From an uncultured Alistipes sp. (GTDB taxonomy: Bacteria > Bacteroidota > Bacteroidia > Bacteroidales > Rikenellaceae): a stretch of 64,000 nucleotides of DNA. This document shows positions 34,954-43,029 of this stretch, piece by piece (position 1 is the first letter of the stretch; every line of letters starts with the position of its first letter). A program made the translations under genes and the position numbers. The DNA lies in NCBI GenBank assembly GCA_958449275.1, contig CAUDHE010000002.1, positions 8,079 to 72,078 of the forward strand, given 5' to 3'. The notes below the pieces were generated by a model. That model was not told the DNA's origin, did not search any database, and saw only the letters and a program-made list of their open reading frames with translations.

Positions 34954-37900
34954 TTAGAAGTGATACTGAAGACCTATCTTGACCGTGCGCTGGAGCGGGT
35001 ACGAGAGACCGTTGCCGTTGCCCTTTTCGGGATCCCAGCAATCGAACGGCGAGATGGTGAAGAGGTTGCTGCCGGCGGCATAGATGCGGAAATTCCGTAT
35101 CGACCAGCCCAGCTCGATGCTCTTCAGACGCAGGTAGTTCGACTTGCGCAGATAGTAGGTCGAGGCCTGAGTGTTGTTGTCGCTCGTGATCGAGGTCAGA
35201 CGCGGATACTCGGCATCGGCGCGGTTGTTGTCCCACGACCAGTGGTTGTCGGCGATGTACTGCGTGATACCGAATCCCGAGTTCGACGAAGTGGCGAACG
35301 GATGGTGGTTGTACATGCGCAACTGCACGTTGCCCGTACCTTGGAACATGAACGAGAAATCCCACGCCTTGTATTTCACGTTACCGCCGAAACCGTACTG
35401 TATCTCGGGAATGTAGGGCGTGTCGTCCCACACGTAGTCGTTGGCGTCGATCACATTGTCGCCGTTGATATCCTTGTATTTGATATCGCCCACCGAGTAG
35501 GTGCCGAAGCGCTGTTCGGGGCTTGAGTCGATCTCCTCCTGCGAAGTGAACAGTCCCTCGGCCACGAGTACGTTGTGAGCCTGCATGGGATGGCCGATCT
35601 TCGAGAGGTGCTTGTTCTTCTCGGGATACTCGGGCTCGTCCATGGCCTTCACCTCGTTGTGGGCGTAGGTGAACGTTCCGCGGACTCCTACGGTGAGATT
35701 CTCGTTTACCACCTTGTTATAGCTTGCCGAGATGTCGACTCCTCGGTTATCGACCTCGCCGAGGTTGGCATAAGGCACTGTGGCACCCATACCTGCCGTG
35801 GCCGAGAGCGAATTGCGCTGCATGAAGATGTTGTAGCGGTGCTCGGTGAAGTAGTCCACGGCCAGAGTGAGCGAGTGGAACAGCTCCAGGTCGACACCCA
35901 CATTCATCTTGTTGGCGATCTCCCAGGTGGCATCGGCATTACCGTAGGTGCTGATGTAACCCGCACCCTTGAAAGCGAAGTTGTTGCCGAAGTAGTAGCC
36001 GCGGTTGCCCATGTTCACGGAGGTGAGGTAGGGGAAACGGATACTCAGGGCGTCGTTACCCACCTGACCGTACGATCCGCGCAATTTGAGGTTGCTCACC
36101 ACCTCTTTCAGCGGCGCGAAGAACTTCTCGTTCGAGATGTTCCAACCCAAAGCCGCCGAGGGGAAGAATCCGAAGCGCTTGCCCGAAGCGAAGTTCTCCG
36201 AACCGTTGTAACCGAAGTTGCCCTCGATGTAGTAGCGGCGATCGTAGTTGTAGGTGACGCGGCCCGCCAGACCCTGCTCGCGGAATGGCAGCAACTGCTC
36301 CTCCGACGATCCGGTGGCGTTGTTCACCTTCTCCTTCATGTGGTATACGAAGTCGGCGCCCACGTCGTGCTTGCCGAATTTGCGCGAATACTTCACCGAA
36401 GCCTGCAACGACCACTCGTGATAGCCGCTGTGACCCACGCTGCTGGTGAGGTAGGTGTTACCCTCGGTGCCGATGGTCGACGACGTGTAGTTGAAAGTGC
36501 CGTCGTCGTTCATCACCCAGTCGTCGTCCACACGGAAATAGTAGGGTGTCATGTAACGGTTGGTCGCTGCGTAAGAGTAGTTGTAGAACGACACCAGCGC
36601 ATTGGCCGACAGACCCTTGGTAACCATGTCGAGATTCTGATCCACGGTGAATGCCGCGGTCATGTACGAGTAGAAACGCTTCTTGTAACCTGCACTCATG
36701 CGGGCATAGGGGTTCAGCTCGGTCGAACCCGTATCCCACGAGTTGTTGTTACCGTAACGCACGAACGTGTCGCCGTCCTCGGCCGGCAGCACCGCGGGGA
36801 AACGCGCGGGGTTGGCACGCATCACCCAATAGAACAGGTCGCTGGTCGACTCGTAGGGAGTGTTGTTGTATTGCAGCTGAGTGTTGAGTTTGAGCGAAAC
36901 CTTGGTCGTCTTGGTCATCATGGCCGACACGTTGCTCTGGAACAGATACTTCTGGTTGTTCATCGTAATGTCGAGCGGAGTCTCCTTCGGCTTCTTCAGA
37001 ATACCGTTCTCGTTGAAAATCGAGGCGTTGAGGAAGTAGTTCACTCGCTGACCGCCGCCACGCATCGAGACGTTGAAACGCTGGTTGACGGCGAAGTTCT
37101 TGAACAACATGCTGTACCAGTCGTTGTCGGGGAATACGTAAGGGTTCAGATGAGCGCGCGTGCCCTCGATCTTCTCCGACGAATAGAACGGCACGTACTG
37201 CGTGCCGGTGGCGCGCGCCTCGTTATACTTGGCCTCGTTGAAAAGCTCCATGTAGGTCACCGCGTCGGCCACGTCCTGCACCTTGGTAGGCATCGAGAAT
37301 GTGTTGTCGACGCTTACGTTCACCGACAGCTTCTCCGAGTTGCGGCCCTCCTTGGTAGTGATGATTATGACGCCGTTTGCTCCGCGCGAACCGTACAATG
37401 CGGTGGCGGTGGCATCCTTCAGCACCGAGAACGACTCGATAGATTCGGGCGGGATGTTGCCCAACATGGTAGAGGTGATCTCCACGCCGTCGAGCACCAG
37501 CAAGGCGCCCGTGTTCGATCCGAAGGTCGAGATACCGCGCACATAGAAATTGGCGCTGTCGTAACCCGGTTCGCCCGAGCTTTGAGTGGCGATCACGCCC
37601 GCGATGTTACCCGCGAAACCCGTGGTGAGGTTACTCGAGGTCACCACCAGTTCGCTCGGTTTCACCGACTGCACGGCACCCACCAGCGACTCCTTCTTCT
37701 GGGTACCGAATCCCACCACGACCACTTCGTCGATCTTGGTCTGCTGCTCGATCATGGTCACCAGCGTGAACAGATAGGGATCGCCCACCGAGATCTCCTT
37801 GGGATCGTAACCTATCATTTCGAAAACTATGGTCTTGGCATCGGCGGGCACCTTGATCGAATATGCTCCGTTCACGTCCGATGAAACGCCGACTGCGGGA

Positions 37901-38163
37901 TTCTCCTTCACATAGACCGAAACGCCGACCAACGGTTTGTTGTCGCTCGATCCGATGATGAGACCCTTCAGAACCCCTTTTTCGTTTCGGTCCTGCGGCT
38001 CTGCGACAGTCGCCGATTTCGACGGCTTCGCGGTCCGATCCTTCGCTTCGGCGGCAAATGCCGTGCGAGCACCTGCCCCGACCAGAATGCTCGCGCCCAG
38101 CATCAGCGCCGCAAGGCGCCGAACCGAAAAACGAGACACTCGTTCAAAGAAAAAATTCCTCAT
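34954..38163 (-). CDS. SusC/RagA-family TonB-dependent outer-membrane transporter
   Basis: A 1069-residue TonB-dependent transporter that, with its SusD partner, imports oligomers across the outer membrane. Order: signal peptide (about 1-38), a charged linker, a carboxypeptidase-regulatory-like domain (about 63-140), the SusC signature (DEVVVVGFGTQKKESLVGAV at 145-164), plug to about 270 (YGSRGANGVI), then the barrel ending VKIGLQYHF. There is no N-terminal STN domain, so it is not tied to a FecR/sigma system, and none is nearby. It precedes susD by 13 bp. The leader upstream is unusually long (about 410 nt). Confidence 0.97.
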   Translation of the reverse strand: MRNFFFERVSRFSVRRLAALMLGASILVGAGARTAFAAEAKDRTAKPSKSATVAEPQDRNEKGVLKGLIIGSSDNKPLVGVSVYVKENPAVGVSSDVNGAYSIKVPADAKTIVFEMIGYDPKEISVGDPYLFTLVTMIEQQTKIDEVVVVGFGTQKKESLVGAVQSVKPSELVVTSSNLTTGFAGNIAGVIATQSSGEPGYDSANFYVRGISTFGSNTGALLVLDGVEITSTMLGNIPPESIESFSVLKDATATALYGSRGANGVIIITTKEGRNSEKLSVNVSVDNTFSMPTKVQDVADAVTYMELFNEAKYNEARATGTQYVPFYSSEKIEGTRAHLNPYVFPDNDWYSMLFKNFAVNQRFNVSMRGGGQRVNYFLNASIFNENGILKKPKETPLDITMNNQKYLFQSNVSAMMTKTTKVSLKLNTQLQYNNTPYESTSDLFYWVMRANPARFPAVLPAEDGDTFVRYGNNNSWDTGSTELNPYARMSAGYKKRFYSYMTAAFTVDQNLDMVTKGLSANALVSFYNYSYAATNRYMTPYYFRVDDDWVMNDDGTFNYTSSTIGTEGNTYLTSSVGHSGYHEWSLQASVKYSRKFGKHDVGADFVYHMKEKVNNATGSSEEQLLPFREQGLAGRVTYNYDRRYYIEGNFGYNGSENFASGKRFGFFPSAALGWNISNEKFFAPLKEVVSNLKLRGSYGQVGNDALSIRFPYLTSVNMGNRGYYFGNNFAFKGAGYISTYGNADATWEIANKMNVGVDLELFHSLTLAVDYFTEHRYNIFMQRNSLSATAGMGATVPYANLGEVDNRGVDISASYNKVVNENLTVGVRGTFTYAHNEVKAMDEPEYPEKNKHLSKIGHPMQAHNVLVAEGLFTSQEEIDSSPEQRFGTYSVGDIKYKDINGDNVIDANDYVWDDTPYIPEIQYGFGGNVKYKAWDFSFMFQGTGNVQLRMYNHHPFATSSNSGFGITQYIADNHWSWDNNRADAEYPRLTSITSDNNTQASTYYLRKSNYLRLKSIELGWSIRNFRIYAAGSNLFTISPFDCWDPEKGNGNGLSYPLQRTVKIGLQYHF

Positions 38164-38352
38164 AGGTTGAATGTTGATAATGATTAATAAATGTTATGTC
38201 GTTTTCCGTTCGCACCCGTGCCGATCGCGGCCGATACCGCGAGGATGCGACGCAGCGTGCGATGTCCCGTCGGGGGACGCCGCGCCGATGTCACGATACG
38301 TATCGGTATCGCCTGACGGAGCAAGAGTGTTTTCGTTAATGATTTTTCCCGT

Positions 38353-38362
38353 GGGGGGGGGG
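38353..38362. repeat. Run of ten G (ten C on the susC sense strand)
   Basis: The longest homopolymer of its kind in the window, inside the susC leader about 190 bp upstream of the ATG. Confidence 0.9.
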
Positions 38363-38538
38363 TACGACGCTACGCACCCTTTCGCAGAGAGATTTGTCGC
38401 CGCATGTCGCCTTCGGAACGACGGCAGTGCGAATGTCACGGGCAGTAGTCATACGGTACTTCACAGTTTTGGCGATCGCAACTCGGTCGATCATCGTCGC
38501 GGCGACGCGCATCGAACAATCGATCACCGTTTTAATGG

Positions 38539-38560
38539 TTGCAATACTGTTGTATTGCAA
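38539..38560. promoter_or_regulatory. Inverted repeat near the susC transcription start
   Basis: ttgcaatac, a 4-nt centre, then gtattgcaa: perfect 9-bp arms located about +17 to +38 relative to the predicted start. Operator or 5' hairpin. Confidence 0.55.
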
Positions 38561-38583
38561 AAGGTCGGGCTTTCAATTCGAAA

Positions 38584-38615
38584 CAAAATTATGTATATTT
38601 CAAAATATATCCAAA
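38584..38615 (-). promoter_or_regulatory. susC promoter
   Basis: On the minus strand, TTTG (38612-38615), a 20-nt spacer and TAATTTTG (38584-38591): a full consensus match in an AT-rich stretch. It is the only such match in the 777-bp gap. The remaining 38616-38879 shows no gene. Confidence 0.65.
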
Positions 38616-38879
38616 TATTTTATCGAAAAAATTCCACGCGGCTTAAAAAACGCGCAATGCCACAAAAATCAAGCAGATATTAAAAAAAATTCATAACAAA
38701 AACGGGCCGGGGACAAGGTTCGGGAGGGATCGTCCGTCCGACACGCTCCATACGCTCTCGCGAGCGAATCCCGTCCGCGCCCGACGGCGGCAGATCGCAA
38801 CGCGACTTTTACGCTTTTCGAAACACAAACGCCGTACGGACGATATCTGCAGAGCGTCTTCGATAAGCCCGTTAACAAG

Positions 38880-38921
38880 CCATCGATAAGACTGCCGTGA
38901 CATCGGCAGTCTTATCGATGG
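38880..38921. repeat. Perfect 18-bp inverted repeat after the endonuclease-family gene
   Basis: ccatcgataagactgccg, a 6-nt loop, and its exact complement. It is 19 bp after the stop of the minus-strand gene at 38941, so it is probably its terminator or 3' stabiliser, though a T tract is missing (gcttgtt follows). Confidence 0.7.
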
Positions 38922-38940
38922 TTATGCGGCCCGAATGCGG

Positions 38941-39786
38941 TTAGATCTCCGCCGTCAGAACCACGGGATAGTGATCCGAAATGTAGGGTGCGCCGTAATT
39001 CTTGTCGCACAGTACGGCGAACGACTGCGCATCGGCATTGCGGAAGAATATGTGGTCGATCACCACGTCGTTCGCGCGTCCCCAGTCGTTGAACGTACCT
39101 CGGGGATCGCTCTGCGGGGCTTCGGCGCGGGCGTCGCGCATGACGGCCTTGAGCGGTTCGAAGATCGGCTCGTCGGTGGTGGAGTTGAAATCGGCCGTCA
39201 GAAAGAGCGGCATGCCCTCGGGAACCGATTCGCCCATACGCTTCACGATGAGTTTCAACGCTTCGGCGCGGGCCGTGGGGCCCACGTGGTCGAGATGGGT
39301 GTTGAAATAGGCGAACTCCTTGCCCGAATCTTTCATGCGCATCAAGGCCCATGTGCAGGTACGCTTGCATGCGCCGTCCCAGCCCTTCGACACCTCGTCG
39401 GGGGTCTCCGAAAGCCAGAAAGTGCCGCCGTCGAGCAGTTCCACGCGATCGGTGCGATAGTATATGGCCATTATCTCGCCCTCGGCTTTGCCGTCCTCGC
39501 GACCCACGCCTATGTGCTTGTAGTGAGGCAGATGCTCGTCGAGAAAGGCTATCTGGTCGGGACACCCTTCCTGAATGCCCATCACGTCGGGCTGTTCGTC
39601 GTTGACCATGTTGATCGAAGCCTGCTTGCGGTTACTCCAATAATTGTCGCCGTCGGCCGCGGGAGATCCGCTCATGCGAATGTTGTAAGAGATGACCTTG
39701 ATCGGGCTGTCCGCGCCTTTTTCCGTGCAACCGATCGCGGCGCACGCAATGGCGGCGCAGATCGAAAAGAGTAGAAGTTTCTTCAT
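38941..39786 (-). CDS. Endonuclease/exonuclease/phosphatase-family lipoprotein
   Basis: A 281-residue lipoprotein (AAIGC, Cys20). The EEP fold is seen from VISYNIRMS (about 31-39), the metal-binding Glu in GIQEGCPDQ (about 70-78), FNTHLDHVG (about 160-168, catalytic His), LTADFNSTTDEP (about 192-203) and SDHYPVVLT near the end (catalytic Asp-His). All active-site positions are kept. Such secreted EEP proteins in Bacteroidetes may be nucleases, sphingomyelinase-like or sugar-phosphate phosphatases; substrate unknown. The gene follows folE by 12 bp and is probably co-transcribed. A second copy of the family is at 53096. Confidence 0.9.
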   Translation of the reverse strand: MKKLLLFSICAAIACAAIGCTEKGADSPIKVISYNIRMSGSPAADGDNYWSNRKQASINMVNDEQPDVMGIQEGCPDQIAFLDEHLPHYKHIGVGREDGKAEGEIMAIYYRTDRVELLDGGTFWLSETPDEVSKGWDGACKRTCTWALMRMKDSGKEFAYFNTHLDHVGPTARAEALKLIVKRMGESVPEGMPLFLTADFNSTTDEPIFEPLKAVMRDARAEAPQSDPRGTFNDWGRANDVVIDHIFFRNADAQSFAVLCDKNYGAPYISDHYPVVLTAEI

Positions 39787-39798
39787 ATGGATTATGTT

Positions 39799-40413
39799 TT
39801 ATTTGTATCCGTTGCTTATCAGCGTCAGGAATTCCTCGCGCGTGCGCGTGTCTTTAAGAAATACGCCCGTGAAGGCCGAGGTCGTAGTGGCCGACCCCAA
39901 TTTCTCGACGCCGCGCATCTGCATGCACATGTGGCTCGCCTCTATGACCACCGCCACGCCTATGGGGTCGAGGGCCTGCTGTATGCAGTCGCGGATCTGC
40001 ACCGTCAGACGCTCCTGCACCTGCAAACGGCGGGCGTAACACTCCACCACGCGTGCGATCTTCGAGAGCCCCGTGATGCGGCCGTTCGGAATGTAGGCCA
40101 CGTGCGCCTTGCCGACGAACGGCATCATGTGGTGCTCGCACATCGAGAAGAGTTCGATGTTCTTCACCAGAACCATCTGCTTGTACTCCTCGCGGAATAT
40201 GGCCGAATTGATTATCTGCACGGGGTCCTCGGCATAACCCTTGGTGACGAACGACATGGCTTTCGCCACGCGTTCGGGGGTCTTGACCAACCCTTCGCGC
40301 TCGGGATCCTCGCCCAAAAGCGTCAGGATCTCGCGATAGTGATATGCGAGGCGTTCGATACGATCGCCGTCGTAACTCTCCTCGCGTCGGTAATTTGCGT
40401 TCTGTTCCGTCAT
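39799..40413 (-). CDS. folE: GTP cyclohydrolase I
   Basis: Converts GTP to dihydroneopterin triphosphate, the first step of folate synthesis. The 204 residues match the family: [13 protein letters not shown] (about 41-53), the zinc site Cys and His in [10 protein letters not shown] (about 90-99), then [14 protein letters not shown] and [12 protein letters not shown]. The zinc site is complete. The only plausible start is the ATG at 40413. The -7 box ends 8 bp upstream, so the mRNA may have almost no 5' leader. The EEP lipoprotein gene follows after 12 bp. Confidence 0.97.
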   Translation of the reverse strand: MTEQNANYRREESYDGDRIERLAYHYREILTLLGEDPEREGLVKTPERVAKAMSFVTKGYAEDPVQIINSAIFREEYKQMVLVKNIELFSMCEHHMMPFVGKAHVAYIPNGRITGLSKIARVVECYARRLQVQERLTVQIRDCIQQALDPIGVAVVIEASHMCMQMRGVEKLGSATTTSAFTGVFLKDTRTREEFLTLISNGYK

Positions 40414-40420
40414 AATGCGA

Positions 40421-40428
40421 CAAAGTTA
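40421..40428 (-). promoter_or_regulatory. folE promoter (-7 TAACTTTG) next to the start codon
   Basis: On the minus strand the -7 box ends 8 bp before the ATG, implying a transcript start at or within a few nt of the A of ATG. There is no clear -33 element. Confidence 0.5.
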
Positions 40429-40543
40429 GCGCGTGTCGAGCGAAAATGCAACTCCGCGGGCCGCTTGTTGCTGTCACGACACGATATATTCGTTTCCGCA
40501 CGCGGCGATATGCGAAATACGCGAATCGACAAACACCGTAAAA

Positions 40544-40574
40544 AATCCCGCCTCGCGTTCGGCAGGGCGGGATT
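40544..40574 (-). terminator. Terminator of the ABC exporter operon
   Basis: On the minus strand, aatcccgcc, a loop and ggcgggatt followed by a T run. Confidence 0.85.
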
Positions 40575-40597
40575 CGATTTTCGGCATCGGACCGACG

Positions 40598-41911
40598 CTA
40601 TTGGCGTATCCACGAAAGCAGCTCCTTGAACGACGGTTTTTTACCGTGCATGAAGATGCCCACACGGTATATCTTTCCCGCGGCCCACGCCATGCCCGCC
40701 ACCGAGGTGTAGAGCAGCACGAGCGACAGCACTATCTGCCATGCCGCGATATCGAACGGTATGCGTGCCATCATCACCACGGGCGATGTGAACGGAATCA
40801 TCGAGGCCCACACGGCCAGCGACGAGTTGGGATCGTTGAATACCGACATGGCCAGTATGATGGCCAGAATTATGGGAATGGTTACGGGCGTCTGCAACTG
40901 CTGGGCATCCTGAATCGAGTCGACGCTCGAACCCACGGCGGCGAACATGGCCGAATAGAACAGGAATCCGCCCACGAGGAACAGCAGCAGCCAAACGAAC
41001 ATCATCACTATGCGCACGGGGTCGGTGGCCAGCGACACGGCCGACAGTATGTCGGAGTCCATACCGGCCTCGGCCGAGGTGATGGCGCCGCTCTGCACGG
41101 CCTCGACGCTCTGCATCACATCGTCGGGCATGACGGCGGGCAGCACCACGGCGCCCACGCCGCACACCAGCACGGCCCAGATGGCGATCTGTGCCACGGC
41201 CACCGACGCCACGCCGAGTATCTTGCCCATCATGAGCTGGAACGGCGGCACGCTCGACACCAGCACGTCGAGCACGCGGCTGCCCTTCTCCTCTATCACC
41301 GAAGTCATGACCATCGAACCGTAGATGATAAGGAACATGTAGAGCATCATGCCCAGCACGATTCCCATCATGTAGGCTGCGCCCGACGAGGTGGCCTCCT
41401 TCTCTTCGCCGTCGGCCGCCAGATCGTTGCGATAGGTGGTGAGTGTCACCGAAGCCTTCACGTCTTTCATTATCTGCTCCAGATTGTCGATGTCGTAACG
41501 CTTCAGACGCTCGCGCTCGATGATCTTCTCCATCTGCGACGAGATGGAACTCTCGAGCGACATGGACGACGACGAATTGGTGTAGAGTTTGACGTTCGAC
41601 GGATTGTCGACAATGTCGTCGCCTATCCACAGCACGCCGAAACGGTCGGTGCGGCTGCGGGCCTCCTCGGTCGTGAGGTCCGACGTCTCGAACACCACAT
41701 CGTCGTCGCCCGTGAGCTGCGGCGCCACTATCCCGCTTCGGTCGATCACCAGCAGTGTCTTGGTCTCGCCCTTGGCGAAGATCATCATCAAGGTGGGGGC
41801 CGCCATCATGGCTATCATGAGTACCGGCATTAGTATGGTGGTGATGATGAACGACTTCTTGCGTACTCGCTCGTTGAATTCGCGAGCTATGATTATGTTT
41901 ATCTTATTCAT
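40598..41911 (-). CDS. ABC-2-type exporter permease (NatB-like)
   Basis: A 437-residue inner-membrane permease. One N-terminal membrane segment (about residues 21-44, with SFIITTILMPVLM) is followed by a large periplasmic domain (about 45-185) and then five or six membrane segments. Those include VGGFLFYSAMFAAVGS near 330 and TSPVVMMARIPFD near 385, typical of the ABC-2/NatB family. It works with the ATPase encoded 24 bp upstream. NatAB exports sodium in Bacillus; many relatives export other molecules, so the substrate is open. Confidence 0.9.
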   Translation of the reverse strand: MNKINIIIAREFNERVRKKSFIITTILMPVLMIAMMAAPTLMMIFAKGETKTLLVIDRSGIVAPQLTGDDDVVFETSDLTTEEARSRTDRFGVLWIGDDIVDNPSNVKLYTNSSSSMSLESSISSQMEKIIERERLKRYDIDNLEQIMKDVKASVTLTTYRNDLAADGEEKEATSSGAAYMMGIVLGMMLYMFLIIYGSMVMTSVIEEKGSRVLDVLVSSVPPFQLMMGKILGVASVAVAQIAIWAVLVCGVGAVVLPAVMPDDVMQSVEAVQSGAITSAEAGMDSDILSAVSLATDPVRIVMMFVWLLLFLVGGFLFYSAMFAAVGSSVDSIQDAQQLQTPVTIPIILAIILAMSVFNDPNSSLAVWASMIPFTSPVVMMARIPFDIAAWQIVLSLVLLYTSVAGMAWAAGKIYRVGIFMHGKKPSFKELLSWIRQ

Positions 41912-41935
41912 ATTTTCGGGTGATTACATAGTTAA

Positions 41936-42859
41936 TTATAACGTTCCCTCCACGGCGCGGATGAATATGTCGTTCATGCTCGGCATCACTTCGCTGAACG
42001 AACGCAACTCGACGGCGCCGTTCACGGCCGTCACCGTATCGCGCACCGTCGTGTCGGGCTTCAGACGCAGACGCATGGTGCGATAAGGCGTGTCGGCTGG
42101 TTCCGCCGTGCCGATTATGTCGGCCATAGGCTTCACGGCCGCGGTCAGCGTGGCGGCATCTCCGCCGTAGATCACCTCGAATATGTTTTCGCCGAAGCGG
42201 CGGCGGACCTCGTCGACCGAGCCCGAGAGTATGTTGTGCGATTTGTTGATAAGGGTGATGTGGTCGCATATCTCCTCCACGCTCGACATGTTGTGCGTTG
42301 AAAAGATCACGGTGGCGCCTTCGTCCCTCAGGCGCAGGATCTCCTGCTTGAGCAAATTGGCGTTTATGGGATCGAAGCCCGAGAACGGCTCGTCGAAGAT
42401 CAGCAGCTTGGGTCGGTGCAACACCGTGGTGATGAACTGCACCTTTTGGGCCATGCCTTTCGAGAGATCCTCCACTTTGCGATTCCACCAGTCCTCGATG
42501 CCGAAACGTACGAACCACTCCTTCAGCCGCGTCACGGCCTCCTTGCGCGACAGCCCTTTCAGTCGGGCGAAGAATACTGCCTGCTCGCCCACCTTCATCT
42601 TCTTGTAGAGTCCGCGCTCTTCGGGCAGGTAGCCTATGTGGTAAATGTCCTCGTCGGTTATGGCGCGGCCGTCGAATACGGCTCGCCCCTCGTCGGGCAG
42701 CGTGATGCGGGTTATGACGCGTATGAGCGTTGTTTTGCCCGCGCCGTTGGGTCCCAGAAGACCGTAGATCGAGCCTCGGGGTACGGAGAGCGACACGTTG
42801 TCGAGCGCCGTATGGGCGGAATAACGTTTGGTGACGTTCTCTATTTGCAGAATGTCCAT
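41936..42859 (-). CDS. ABC transporter ATP-binding protein (NatA-like)
   Basis: A 307-residue ATPase. Walker A GPNGAGKTT is at about residues 37-45, the signature LSKGMAQKVQ near 133-142, Walker B LLIFDEPFSGFD near 153-164 and the switch His in STHNMSS near 188. The C-terminal 80 residues form the extra domain seen in NatA/CcmA-type exporters. The ATG at 42859 gives the canonical N-terminus (MDILQIENVTKRY); the longer open frame runs antisense into the flavoprotein gene and is rejected. The partner permease follows after 24 bp. Confidence 0.94.
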   Translation of the reverse strand: MDILQIENVTKRYSAHTALDNVSLSVPRGSIYGLLGPNGAGKTTLIRVITRITLPDEGRAVFDGRAITDEDIYHIGYLPEERGLYKKMKVGEQAVFFARLKGLSRKEAVTRLKEWFVRFGIEDWWNRKVEDLSKGMAQKVQFITTVLHRPKLLIFDEPFSGFDPINANLLKQEILRLRDEGATVIFSTHNMSSVEEICDHITLINKSHNILSGSVDEVRRRFGENIFEVIYGGDAATLTAAVKPMADIIGTAEPADTPYRTMRLRLKPDTTVRDTVTAVNGAVELRSFSEVMPSMNDIFIRAVEGTL

Positions 42860-42953
42860 TTTATGTTCGGGATTTACGTGTGTAACAAACGGGTTCGTCA
42901 AACTAATAGTCGTCGAACGAAGCGTAAAATTACAAAAAAATGCGAAAAAAAAC

Positions 42954-42984
42954 ATATCCGACGGCCGAATCGACCGTCGGATAT
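42954..42984 (-). terminator. Terminator of the flavoprotein gene
   Basis: On the minus strand, atatccgacgg, a 9-nt loop and ccgtcggatat followed by eight T (with one early G). Confidence 0.85.
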
Positions 42985-43029
42985 CGTATACTCGACGCGT
43001 AATTGCGTCCGTGTGCTCTAAAACGCCGA

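Larger units (their letters stand above)
38164..38577 (-). promoter_or_regulatory. Long susC leader with a ten-C run and an inverted repeat
   Basis: About 410 nt between the predicted transcript start and the susC ATG. On the sense (minus) strand it contains an inverted repeat just after the start, then a run of ten C. No second TAnnTTTG box lies between, so the whole stretch is probably transcribed. No conserved riboswitch fold is recognised. Confidence 0.45.

Noticed and set aside
35575..37884. Long open frame antisense to susC
   Set aside because: It lies wholly opposite a well-supported SusC gene and has no family resemblance. Similar long frames antisense to pnp, the OmpA/TPR lipoprotein, DUF1080 and leuS genes are explained by GC-rich third codon positions.
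38336..38560. 74-codon leader open frame in front of susC
   Set aside because: It begins with TTG inside the inverted repeat, shows no family likeness and runs into the C tract. It may be chance; I kept only the leader as a regulatory region.
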